Assembly (NCBI RefSeq): GCF_023228785.1
Contig: NZ_JALOAN010000016.1
Span: 1 to 52,721 of the forward strand
Source of the DNA: Sulfurimonas sp.
GTDB taxonomy: Bacteria > Campylobacterota > Campylobacteria > Campylobacterales > Sulfurimonadaceae
Length of the DNA stretch: 52,721 bases
Direction: 5' to 3'
In this document: positions 25,802-33,795 of the stretch, piece by piece
Position numbering within the stretch: the stretch's first letter is position 1
Layout: each line of letters starts with the position of its first letter
Notes under the pieces: model-generated
The model's input: the letters and a program-made list of their open reading frames with translations, nothing else
Told to the model about the DNA's origin: nothing
The model's database searches: none
Program-made: the position numbers and the translations under genes

Positions 25802-25918
25802 CATTAAAACGAATTCGTCCGTTTTAATGGCATGGACATTTTGTCCCTTGCAACAAAGGTATTTTAAACTAAAGGCGACATAAATACTCTGTCATAACTT
25901 CTTTATGCAGAGGTCGCC
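25802..25918. repeat. Three successive hairpins between convergent typA and msrAB
   Basis: Hairpin one has 10-bp arms CATTAAAACG/CGTTTTAATG (25802-25829). Hairpin two is GGACA-TTT-TGTCC (25834-25846). Hairpin three has GGCGAC/GTCGCC ends (25874-25918) with inner CTCTG/CAGAG and CATAA/TTATG pairs. The third has TTTAGTTT after it on the minus strand, so it may terminate msrAB. Confidence 0.6.
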
Positions 25919-25930
25919 AATACAGTTTTC

Positions 25931-26857
25931 TCAAAACCTTTTTTTATAACTATGACAATATGGAAGTGAGCCTTTCTTTTTGTAGTAGTTTTGATGTCCC
26001 TCATCTGCTTTATAAAACTCACTACTATTTAAAATTTTTGTAGCAACTTTATAACCATTTGCTTCAAGCTCTGTTATTAGTTTGTTGATGATCTTTTTTT
26101 CATCTTCATTGCTCACAAAGACAGCAGAGAGATATTGTGAACCTATATCTGGACCTTGTCCATTAGCTTGGGTTGGATCGTGGATCTCAAAAAATGTTTT
26201 AGCAAGCATCTCATAAGAGATCTTACTCTTATCGTAAATAACTTCAACAGCTTCTAGATGGCCAGTTCTACCAGAGACAACTTCGTAATAACCTGGGTTT
26301 TTAACATGACCGCCCATAAAGCCAGAGTGAACTTCTTTTACACCATCTAGTTTTTCTAAGTAGTACTCAACTCCCCAAAAACAACCACCTGCGAAGTAAG
26401 CATAGGAGAGAGTCTCATCTTTTGCCCCTTTTGTTTGATCTAGTTTTATAGAGATCGAGTTTACGCAGTGTCTAGTGTTTTTAGGAGTTAATCCCTCACC
26501 AAGGAAGACATGACCAAGGTGTCCTCCACAAGTTGCACAAACGATCTCAACGCGTCTTCCATCAGCATCTGGCACTCTCTTTACTGCACCCTCAATTGCA
26601 TCATCAAAACTAGGCCAACCACAATTTGAGTCAAACTTATCATTTGACTTATAAAGTGGTGTATCACAAATCTTACAAGTGTAGATGCCGTTTGACTTTT
26701 CATTTGTATATTTGCCACTAAATGGTCTCTCTGTGCCTTTATGGATAAGCACTCTTTTTTCTTCATCGCTGAGTTGCTCTACTCTTTTTTGATACGGTTC
26801 TAAATTCATTGCATTCATTGTTAATATTAGCAGTATGAAAGATATGAAAAACTTCAT
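25931..26857 (-). CDS. msrAB: Exported MsrB-MsrA fusion methionine sulfoxide reductase
   Basis: The 308-residue protein has a signal peptide (MKFFISFILLILTMNA), an MsrB domain (about 20-140) with zinc CxxC pairs CKIC and CATC and catalytic RHCVNS, then an MsrA domain (about 155-305) with GCFWG. MsrB and MsrA reduce R- and S-methionine sulfoxide. Order MsrB then MsrA differs from the MsrA-MsrB order of several pathogens. The ATG at 26857 is chosen because AAAGGAG lies 6 nt upstream; the ATG at 26863 abuts it. Export to the periplasm follows from the signal peptide. Confidence 0.93.
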   Translation of the reverse strand: MKFFISFILLILTMNAMNLEPYQKRVEQLSDEEKRVLIHKGTERPFSGKYTNEKSNGIYTCKICDTPLYKSNDKFDSNCGWPSFDDAIEGAVKRVPDADGRRVEIVCATCGGHLGHVFLGEGLTPKNTRHCVNSISIKLDQTKGAKDETLSYAYFAGGCFWGVEYYLEKLDGVKEVHSGFMGGHVKNPGYYEVVSGRTGHLEAVEVIYDKSKISYEMLAKTFFEIHDPTQANGQGPDIGSQYLSAVFVSNEDEKKIINKLITELEANGYKVATKILNSSEFYKADEGHQNYYKKKGSLPYCHSYKKRF

Positions 26858-26997
26858 ACGCATCTCCTTTAAGTCTGTATTTAAAACTATTATAATAACT
26901 TAAGTATTAAATATACTCACAAAAATAACTAGATTTTTTTGACTCAAGTAAATATTTAGTTTATGATTTTTAAATTTATCAAAACAAAATCTTGAAA

Positions 26998-27006
26998 TGG
27001 TATAAT
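26998..27006 (+). promoter_or_regulatory. Extended -10 promoter of nrdB
   Basis: TGGTATAAT is a full TGnTATAAT match, 32 nt upstream of the nrdB ATG. No -35 hexamer is clear. Confidence 0.6.
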
Positions 27007-27037
27007 CATAAACTTTATTCAAGATAAGTAGGAAGAG

Positions 27038-28060
27038 ATGAAAAGAAAAAATATATATAATCCAGATTCAAAAGAAAATGTAAACGATAGAAAGGTGTTT
27101 GGTGGGGATCCAACGGGTATCTTTGAGTTAAATAATATTAAGTATCAGTGGGCATATAATCTTTGGGAAGTGATGTTAAACAACACATGGTTTCCAAAAG
27201 AAGTAGATATGACTCGTGATGTAAATGATTATAAAAATCTAACAGAACATGAAAAAGTAGCTTATGATAAGGCTCTTGCACAGTTAATATTTATGGACTC
27301 GCTTCAAACTAACAACCTTATAGATAATGTAAATCCATATGTTACATCTCCAGAGATAAACCTAATCCTTGTTCGCCAATCTTTTGAAGAGGCATTACAC
27401 TCACAATCTTATGCAGTCATGGTTGATAGCATCTCAACAAACTCTGCTGAGATCTACGAGCTTTGGCGTCGTGATATGATGCTAAAGGGTAAAAATGATG
27501 CAATTGCAAAAGTTTACCTAGAGCTTGCTGCAAACCCAACTGAACACAACTTTGTAAAAGCATGTTTTGCTAACCAGATATTAGAAGGGATCTACTTTTA
27601 TAGTGGTTTTACATATATCTATACACTTGCACGTTCTGGTAAAATGCTTGGATCTGCTCAGATGATTAGATTTATCCAAAGAGATGAAGTGACTCACCTA
27701 GCGCTGTTTAAAAACCTTATAAATACTCTTAGAAAAGAGAGAGCAGATCTCTTCACTCCTCAACTAAAAGCAGAAGTTATAGAGATGTTTAAAGAGGCAG
27801 TTAAGTTAGAGAGTGACTGGGGAAAATACATAACTCAAGGTCAGATCTTAGGTCTAACAAATGATATAGTTGAGCAATATATTCAGTTTTTAGCAGATGA
27901 TAGACTCGCTTCTGTTGGTTTTGACAAGCTTTATAATGTAAGCAACCCTATAAAATGGGTAGACGATTTTGCTAAGTTTAACGACCAAAAGACTAATTTT
28001 TTTGAGGGAACTGTAACGAACTACTCAAAGGGTTCTTTAAATTTTGATGATGATTTCTAA
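27038..28060 (+). CDS. nrdB: Class I ribonucleoside-diphosphate reductase small subunit NrdB
   Basis: The 340-residue ferritin-like protein has an Asp metal ligand (MDSLQ), EEALHSQSY with Glu, His and the radical-position Tyr, and later ligands in QILEGIYFY and RDEVTHLAL. A Tyr, not Phe, fills the radical position, pointing to the Tyr-radical type (Ia) rather than Ic. It generates the radical used by NrdA. Its nrdA partner lies 17.5 kb away, on the other side of the origin. A GGAAGAG site is 4-5 nt before the ATG. Confidence 0.96.
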   Translation: MKRKNIYNPDSKENVNDRKVFGGDPTGIFELNNIKYQWAYNLWEVMLNNTWFPKEVDMTRDVNDYKNLTEHEKVAYDKALAQLIFMDSLQTNNLIDNVNPYVTSPEINLILVRQSFEEALHSQSYAVMVDSISTNSAEIYELWRRDMMLKGKNDAIAKVYLELAANPTEHNFVKACFANQILEGIYFYSGFTYIYTLARSGKMLGSAQMIRFIQRDEVTHLALFKNLINTLRKERADLFTPQLKAEVIEMFKEAVKLESDWGKYITQGQILGLTNDIVEQYIQFLADDRLASVGFDKLYNVSNPIKWVDDFAKFNDQKTNFFEGTVTNYSKGSLNFDDDF

Positions 28061-28092
28061 ACACTTTTTAGCACATAGTATAAAGGAAAAAA

Positions 28093-28575
28093 ATGGCACA
28101 TACAAAATCAGGTTTTAGAAATTTTTCAATGAAGAATGTTCTAGTGTTATTATTTATGTTGTTTGGAACTCTTCATGCGAATGAGTATAAAGCTGTATTT
28201 GATTGTAGTTCAGGAGATGCTAACTACATAAAAACTCGTATGTGGCTGATTGGTAAAACCATGAGCATGATAGAAGAGAGAGGAGACAAAGCAAACTTTG
28301 TTATCACACTTCATGGCTCTTGTGTTCCTATGATTTCAAAAAACTATGATTTTATAGTCAAAGAGAGAGATATAGCAAACACACAACAAGCGCAAGAATA
28401 CCTCAGAGAATTGGCTCAAAAAAGAGGAGTAAAGGTTATTGCATGCGCAATGAGCTTAGCTTCGAACGCTATTGATAAAGAAGATGTACTCAAGTTTGTT
28501 CATATTACGCCTAACAGCTTCATAGATACTATTGGGTACCAAAACAGTGGCTATGCTCTTATGACATTTAAATAA
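28093..28575 (+). CDS. Exported DsrE-like sulfur-relay family protein
   Basis: The 160-residue protein has a basic N-terminus and a hydrophobic stretch (MKNVLVLLFMLFGTLHA, residues 13-29) that looks like a signal peptide. It then follows the DsrE/F fold pattern: YKAVFDCSSGDANYI, FVITLHGSCVPMISKNYDF and VIACAMSLASNAI. The Cys in ACAMS matches a common DsrE position. AAGGA lies 6-8 nt before the first ATG and none before the inner ATG, so the longer start is kept. Sulfur transfer is a family property; the substrate is unknown. Confidence 0.8.
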   Translation: MAHTKSGFRNFSMKNVLVLLFMLFGTLHANEYKAVFDCSSGDANYIKTRMWLIGKTMSMIEERGDKANFVITLHGSCVPMISKNYDFIVKERDIANTQQAQEYLRELAQKRGVKVIACAMSLASNAIDKEDVLKFVHITPNSFIDTIGYQNSGYALMTFK

Positions 28576-28624
28576 TAAAAACTCTTTAAATTTCGATAAT
28601 AATTTTAATTTAGGAAAAATATAA

Positions 28625-29116
28625 ATGCAAGTAAATTTTACAAAACTATATAGACTTTGGCATCTACTAACGGCTGTTAGTATTTTTGGTATCTTTATAA
28701 CTTATTATGCAGGTTATGATCAAACACTCAATACTTGGTCAATGTCTATGTTAAATCTTCATACTATTTTTATAGGGATGCTTTTAGGTGGAGTTATAAC
28801 TAGAGTCTATATGGCTTTAACTGGCATGAACGCTGTTCCACTTATGCATCTCATACGTGCAAAATCAGCATCACAAGCAATAGTAGCCATAGGTTATATA
28901 GCGATGTGTACAGCACTTTTAATTACACTAGTTTGTGAGATCTATATACTTTTAGCGCTTGATAATATAACACTAACATGGATCCATGAACTTAGAAATA
29001 GCACTCAGCCTATTTTTGTTTTAATGGTTATAGCTCATGTTGTCCATGTTATTTATGAAAATAGAGTTAAAAAAACAGGTACGATAAAAAAACTTTTATG
29101 TGCAAGTGATAGTTAA
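28625..29116 (+). CDS. Four-helix membrane cytochrome b561-like protein
   Basis: The 163 residues contain four hydrophobic segments (about 12-32, 40-63, 85-112, 127-147). His residues lie in helices at LWHLL, NLHTIF, WIHELR and IAHVVHVIYE. This fits a di-heme b561-like quinol or hydrogenase cytochrome, but heme binding is only inferred. AGGAAAAATATAA precedes the ATG. No linked redox partner is seen; the DsrE-like gene is upstream and pcm follows after 44 nt. Confidence 0.7.
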   Translation: MQVNFTKLYRLWHLLTAVSIFGIFITYYAGYDQTLNTWSMSMLNLHTIFIGMLLGGVITRVYMALTGMNAVPLMHLIRAKSASQAIVAIGYIAMCTALLITLVCEIYILLALDNITLTWIHELRNSTQPIFVLMVIAHVVHVIYENRVKKTGTIKKLLCASDS

Positions 29117-29160
29117 TCTAAGCATAGCAAGAAGATACATGGATGTAGGAATAAAATAGT

Positions 29161-29799
29161 TTGGACAGAATAACAGCAACAAAAACTGCAAGATTAGCAG
29201 AAGAGTGTCACCAAAAGTTCGCACTAGATAGAAGTGTAAAAGAAGCAATAGCAAAGACTGATAGAGAGAAATTTGTTCCAATGGGTTTTAAGCATAACGC
29301 ATATAAACTTGATGCTCTTCCTATGGGCTCAGCTCAGTGGATAAGCTCACCTCTAACAGTTGCCAAAATGACACAATATTTAGAGCCAGATGGTGCAGAT
29401 AGAGTTTTAGAGATAGGTTGTGGAAGTGGTTATCAAGCTGCAGTTTTGTCACATCTCTTTCGTGGCGTCTTTACAATAGAACGTATAGAATCTTTGATGC
29501 TTGAAGCAAAAGCACGCTTTAGAGATCTAAAGATAAACAATATACACACAAGAACCGACGATGGTCAAAATGGTTGGACACAATACGCCCCATATGACAG
29601 AATCCTCTTCTCAGCATCTACAAAAAAGATCCCACAAAAACTCTTTGATCAACTAGCTGATGGCGGGATCTTAGTAGCTCCGATGGAAGTAGCTAACAAA
29701 CAAGTCATAACTAGTTATAGAAAAAATGGCTCATCAATTGAATCAAAAGAACATGAAGTTTGTGACTTTGTACCTGTACTTAACGGAGTTCAAAAGTAA
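29161..29799 (+). CDS. pcm: Protein-L-isoaspartate O-methyltransferase Pcm
   Basis: The 212-residue protein contains the SAM motif VLEIGCGSGYQAA and REKFVP, typical of Pcm. It repairs isoaspartyl residues in aged proteins. The start codon is TTG; an in-frame stop lies 9 nt upstream and the first ATG is codon 41, inside FVPMGF, so TTG is the only choice giving the conserved N-terminus. AGGA lies about 11 nt before it. Confidence 0.93.
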   Translation: MDRITATKTARLAEECHQKFALDRSVKEAIAKTDREKFVPMGFKHNAYKLDALPMGSAQWISSPLTVAKMTQYLEPDGADRVLEIGCGSGYQAAVLSHLFRGVFTIERIESLMLEAKARFRDLKINNIHTRTDDGQNGWTQYAPYDRILFSASTKKIPQKLFDQLADGGILVAPMEVANKQVITSYRKNGSSIESKEHEVCDFVPVLNGVQK

Positions 29800-29832
29800 G
29801 AGTATATTTCATTAATTCTTTAAAAAGTTTAA

Positions 29833-29850
29833 TAGTGTAAAATAACACTA
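29833..29850. promoter_or_regulatory. Small palindrome upstream of thyX
   Basis: TAGTGT-AAAATA-ACACTA lies 20 nt before the thyX start. The loop contains TAAAAT, which could be a -10. It may be an operator over the promoter, but nothing else supports this. Confidence 0.3.
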
Positions 29851-29869
29851 ATTTAAAAAGGGTGAAGTT

Positions 29870-30697
29870 ATGGAAAATATGTACGGCATTCAATATTCTC
29901 GACCAGAGGTTATTTTACTCCAAGATACAGGTATTGGAGTAGCTGAAACGGCTGCTAGAACTTGTTATGACTCTTTTTCAAATAGTGAAAATAAAGTTAT
30001 AAACTACATCGAAGATAATATGCCAGATGCTAAAATGTGCGATGAGATAAATGAAATAGAAGAGTCAAATCTTTTAGGTGATTTGGCTTGGACATATTTT
30101 CATCACAGCATCCTAGAACATGCAAACCTTAGTTTTTTAGTTCGTGGGACTTCAAGAGGAGTTTTGCAAGAACACGCAAGACACAGGATCCAAGCCATAA
30201 GTGTAAGAAGTACTCGTTATACAATGAGTTCTATTATCAACGCTTTTGTTGCATCAAAGGGAAATAGAGAATTTTTTATATCAAAGATCTTGAACTTTGA
30301 TATGTTTGTAACTAGTGATAAAGAGTATAATAGACTTGAGATCTCAGCAATGTTTGATAAACTATCATATCAACAAACAAAAGTAGAAAACTTTGATGAG
30401 ATAGCTATAGCAAAAAGCTCTTTGGATTATTTGCAAGAGTTTAAAGATGACTCTGAGGCTATGTTCAAAGCCCTAGAGAGTGGCAAAAAAAAGCGAAATG
30501 TTGGAGATGCTTTTAAGCACATCATCACTGACAATGTCAAAGTAGATATGGTGGTGACTTTTAATCTTAGAAGCCTAAAAAATTACTTCACTCTTCGAGA
30601 TAGTGGCGCGGCCTTTTTTCAGATCCGCTGGCTAGCCCAGGAGATGATGAGAGTTACACCTACAAAATATCTAAATCTTATAGTAAAAAAGAAGTAA
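29870..30697 (+). CDS. thyX: FAD-dependent thymidylate synthase ThyX
   Basis: The 275-residue flavoenzyme contains RHRIQAISVRSTRY, a variant of the ThyX motif RHRxxSxNxxSxR. The RHR, the last Ser and the final Arg are kept, but the first Ser is Ala and the Asn is Ser. FHHSILEHANLSFLV and the C-terminal LRNYF-like stretch (LRSLKNYFTLR) also fit. It makes dTMP using NADPH and methylenetetrahydrofolate. It starts a tight operon with a lipoprotein and a diguanylate cyclase (2-nt gaps). Confidence 0.95.
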   Translation: MENMYGIQYSRPEVILLQDTGIGVAETAARTCYDSFSNSENKVINYIEDNMPDAKMCDEINEIEESNLLGDLAWTYFHHSILEHANLSFLVRGTSRGVLQEHARHRIQAISVRSTRYTMSSIINAFVASKGNREFFISKILNFDMFVTSDKEYNRLEISAMFDKLSYQQTKVENFDEIAIAKSSLDYLQEFKDDSEAMFKALESGKKKRNVGDAFKHIITDNVKVDMVVTFNLRSLKNYFTLRDSGAAFFQIRWLAQEMMRVTPTKYLNLIVKKK

Positions 30698-30699
30698 AA

Positions 30700-30918
30700 A
30701 TGTACAAATATTTAATTTTAGCAGCACTAATCTTTACTGGTTGTTCAAACATGAAGTTCAATGCAAGTATGTGTGACCAAATAGCAAAAGATCCAAATGC
30801 TATAATGCCTCAAGAGTGTAGAAACTATGATGAGAAAGAGGCACAAAAAGCCTTCGATAACACAAAACACAACAAAGTGCAAAGCAAAGAAGATATAGTA
30901 GAGTTTAACAAAGAGTAG
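30700..30918 (+). CDS. Small lipoprotein, 72 residues
   Basis: MYKYLILAALIFTGC is a lipoprotein signal with lipobox FTGC (Cys15). The mature part contains two more Cys (CDQ and QECRNY) and a charged Lys/Glu-rich tail. It begins 2 nt after thyX and ends 2 nt before the next gene, so it is part of that operon. The family is not recognised. Confidence 0.8.
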   Translation: MYKYLILAALIFTGCSNMKFNASMCDQIAKDPNAIMPQECRNYDEKEAQKAFDNTKHNKVQSKEDIVEFNKE

Positions 30919-30920
30919 CC

Positions 30921-32084
30921 GTGAACCAAATCAAAGCTATCTCTTTAAACTTACTAATACCGCTCTTTATCGCCTCTCTTTTTGCGATAATTCTCTACAA
31001 TGCACAAAAAATACCAGAGATCCTTTTTGATATAGTTGCATATCTTTTTTATGGGCTAAGTCTTTTAGTTATTTGGGTTTCATGGCATTTTAATCGTAAC
31101 AGATTTATATTTGTTATCATCCCTCTTATCTTGATCTACTTAGGGTTTGAGTATTTTAGTGCTGCAAAAGCGACACTGCTATTTTTGTATGCATCTATGC
31201 TTTATCCTTTTCATCTAATGGTCTTTTTGGTTTTTAAAGAGAGAGGGCTCTTCTCTTTTTGGGGTATTTTAAAGATAGTTTTTGTTGTAGTAGAGATCGC
31301 TTTAGTTTTATATCTAATTTACTATCCAAAAGAGAGTATAGAGGCTTACCTCAATGTAAAACTCTTTGCTGCAAACTTTTACCCACTAAAAGATCTTAGT
31401 GTTGCCATTGGCATCTTTGTCCTCTTTATAATGCTTGCTTTAGTCTTGTTTGGCAGATACTTAATGTATGCGACTTCTTTTTTCATGCTTCTTTTGACAT
31501 TTTACGCAGGGCTTTACTTCTTAAAAACTCCAAATGCAACAGAAGTAGCCTTTTTGGCATTTGCGACTATTATTTTTGTGCTTTTAATTCGTGAGTCCTA
31601 CAGACTTGCTTTTTACGATGAACTCACCTCGCTTCCAGGGCGTAGAGCAATGATCGAAGATATGGCAAAGCTTGGAAGAAAGTACTCTTTAGCGATGTGT
31701 GATATAGATTTTTTCAAAAAGTTTAATGACACTTATGGGCATGACACAGGCGATGAAGTTTTAAAAATGGTTGCAGCTAAGTTCTCTGGAGTTAGTGGCG
31801 GAGGAAAAGCTTACAGATACGGTGGAGAAGAGTTTGTCATACTCTTTGCATCTAAAGACACAAGTGAATCATTTGCTCATGTAGATGCTCTAAGACAAGA
31901 GATCTCGGTTACTCCATTTAGCGTAAGAAATAAAAACAACACTAAAAAGATATTTATAAATATCTCAGCTGGAGTTACACAAAATACGCAAAAAGACAAA
32001 GATCCATTTGCAGTTATGAAAAGAGCAGATAATGCACTATATAAAGCTAAAAAAGCAGGAAGAAACCAAGTTATTAAAGGCTAA
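30921..32084 (+). CDS. Membrane diguanylate cyclase (GGDEF)
   Basis: This 387-residue protein has about seven membrane helices (residues 5-225) and a C-terminal GGDEF domain (about 226-385) with the active motif GGEEF at 301-305. LTSLPGRRAMIED and CDIDFFKKFNDTYGHDTGD are intact. The RxxD inhibitory site normally 5 residues before GGEEF is absent (GGGKAYRY), so feedback control by c-di-GMP is probably missing. The start is GTG. It is the third gene of the thyX operon. Confidence 0.92.
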   Translation: MNQIKAISLNLLIPLFIASLFAIILYNAQKIPEILFDIVAYLFYGLSLLVIWVSWHFNRNRFIFVIIPLILIYLGFEYFSAAKATLLFLYASMLYPFHLMVFLVFKERGLFSFWGILKIVFVVVEIALVLYLIYYPKESIEAYLNVKLFAANFYPLKDLSVAIGIFVLFIMLALVLFGRYLMYATSFFMLLLTFYAGLYFLKTPNATEVAFLAFATIIFVLLIRESYRLAFYDELTSLPGRRAMIEDMAKLGRKYSLAMCDIDFFKKFNDTYGHDTGDEVLKMVAAKFSGVSGGGKAYRYGGEEFVILFASKDTSESFAHVDALRQEISVTPFSVRNKNNTKKIFINISAGVTQNTQKDKDPFAVMKRADNALYKAKKAGRNQVIKG

Positions 32085-32097
32085 AAGATATTTGGGC

Positions 32098-32103
32098 TAT
32101 AAT
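32098..32103 (+). promoter_or_regulatory. -10 element upstream of phnA
   Basis: TATAAT lies 28 nt before the phnA ATG, giving a short leader. It overlaps the end of the diguanylate cyclase operon region. Confidence 0.5.
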
Positions 32104-32131
32104 TGCATTATTATTTTAAAAGGTTAAGAAA

Positions 32132-32698
32132 ATGAGTTTAGAAAAAGAATTGGAAAAAAGAAGTGGTGGTGTTTGTGAATTGTGCGGAAGTAGTGAGGGT
32201 TTAAGTGTTTTAGAGATCACACCATCAGATGCAACTTCTAAGACTGCAATCTATGTTTGTAGTAAATGTGCACCGCAGATCCAAGATGCAACTCTTTTAG
32301 ATGAGGCACACCTAAATTGTTTAAATGACGCTATGTGGAGTGAAACGCCAGTAGTTCAAGTTGTAGCATACAGACTTTTAAATGCTCTTGGTCGCCAAGA
32401 TCTAGTAGATATGATCTATATGGAAGATGAGTTAAAAGCTTACGCTGACGCAGGTTTGACGAGTGTTAGCTCATCTGAGGAAGCACTTGTACATAAAGAT
32501 GCAAATGGTGTTGTTTTACAAACTGGGGATACTGTTGTAATCACAAAAGATCTAGATGTAAAAGGTACTACTTTTACAGCAAAAAGAGGAACAGCAGTTA
32601 GAAATATAGCACTAGTTCACGACAATAGCGAGCTTATAGAGGGTCGTGTAAATGGTGTAAAGATTCAAATACTAACAAAATTTTTGAAAAAATCTTAA
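32132..32698 (+). CDS. PhnA/YjdM-like zinc-ribbon protein
   Basis: The 188 residues have an N-terminal zinc ribbon (CELC at 15-18 and CSKC about 48-51). A C-terminal PhnA-type domain reads GVVLQTGDTVVITKDLDVKG and continues with TTFTAKRGTAVRNIAL. The family name comes from a gene linked to phosphonate use in E. coli, but the function is unproven and no phosphonate gene is nearby. The stop overlaps the next start by 1 nt (TAATG), so it is coupled to the HD protein. Confidence 0.88.
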   Translation: MSLEKELEKRSGGVCELCGSSEGLSVLEITPSDATSKTAIYVCSKCAPQIQDATLLDEAHLNCLNDAMWSETPVVQVVAYRLLNALGRQDLVDMIYMEDELKAYADAGLTSVSSSEEALVHKDANGVVLQTGDTVVITKDLDVKGTTFTAKRGTAVRNIALVHDNSELIEGRVNGVKIQILTKFLKKS

Positions 32699-33795
32699 TG
32701 AAACCTAATGAGCGTTTTTATAATATAGATAGGGACTTTAGAAATCCCTATGCTAGAGATAGAGATAGAATCATCCACTCTGGAAGTTTTAGAAAGTTAG
32801 AGTACAAAACTCAAGTCTTCTTAAACCAAGAGGGAGATTTTTTTCGTACACGTCTGACGCACTCTATAGAAGTCTCACAAATCGCTCGCTCAATAACTTC
32901 ACATCTCGGACTAAATGAATCTTTAGCAGAAGCTATCGCTCTAGCTCACGACTTAGGACATACGCCTTTTGGGCATATTGGAGGTGATACCTTAGATGAG
33001 TGTTTAAGAAAAGATGGCTTTAAAAATGGGTTTGAACATAACTTTCAAAGTTTTAGAGTTGTTTCTTATTTAGAAAAACGATACAAAAGTTTTGATGGAC
33101 TAAACCTTACTTTTGCAACATTAGAAGGGATCTTAAAACATTCATATCCTTATAAAAAGAACTTTTTACCAGAGTGGATCGATGAGGAGTTTAATCTTGA
33201 TACTCATCCTTCTATTGAAGCTATGATAGTTGATCGTGCCGATGAGATAGCATATATGAGCCATGATATAGATGATGGTATCAACTCTGGACTAATTGAC
33301 TTTGATGATTTAAGAGAGAGTGAGCTCATACAAGAAATACTTCTAAAAGTAAAATCTGAGGGTATTTTAGAAGATGAAGATGAGATGTTTCGTTATCGTT
33401 TTAGCTCACATCTTATAAATCACCTAGTCTACTCTTTGCTAGAGTATTCAAAAGATAAAATAAAGAGTAGTGAAGTATTGAGTGCAACAATAAGCTCAAA
33501 AGATGAGATCCCAGTAGGGTTTGCTCCAGAGTTAGAAACAAAGATAAAAAAACTCAAGAAACTTCTCTTTAATAAACTTTATCAACATCAAAATATAGTT
33601 ATAAAGATGTTTGCAGGAAAACAAGCCATTAGAAGCCTTTATAAAGCCTTGATGCAAGAAGAGAAGATGTTACCAAAATTTTATTATGAGTCACTAGATA
33701 AAAAACAAAAACATAGAGTAGTAGCTGATTATATTGCACATATGAGTGATAGACACGCTCTTAGTCTATATAATGAAATGTACGGAAAACTATAA
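32698..33795 (+). CDS. dGTPase-like HD-domain triphosphohydrolase
   Basis: The 365-residue protein has RLTHSIEVSQIARS, LAHDLGHTPFGHIGG and DRADEIAYMSHDIDDG, which give the HD metal ligands of the dNTP triphosphohydrolase family. Such enzymes break dNTPs to nucleosides and triphosphate. It overlaps phnA by 1 nt and overlaps the convergent chemoreceptor gene by 6 nt. Exact nucleotide specificity cannot be read. Confidence 0.92.
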   Translation: MKPNERFYNIDRDFRNPYARDRDRIIHSGSFRKLEYKTQVFLNQEGDFFRTRLTHSIEVSQIARSITSHLGLNESLAEAIALAHDLGHTPFGHIGGDTLDECLRKDGFKNGFEHNFQSFRVVSYLEKRYKSFDGLNLTFATLEGILKHSYPYKKNFLPEWIDEEFNLDTHPSIEAMIVDRADEIAYMSHDIDDGINSGLIDFDDLRESELIQEILLKVKSEGILEDEDEMFRYRFSSHLINHLVYSLLEYSKDKIKSSEVLSATISSKDEIPVGFAPELETKIKKLKKLLFNKLYQHQNIVIKMFAGKQAIRSLYKALMQEEKMLPKFYYESLDKKQKHRVVADYIAHMSDRHALSLYNEMYGKL

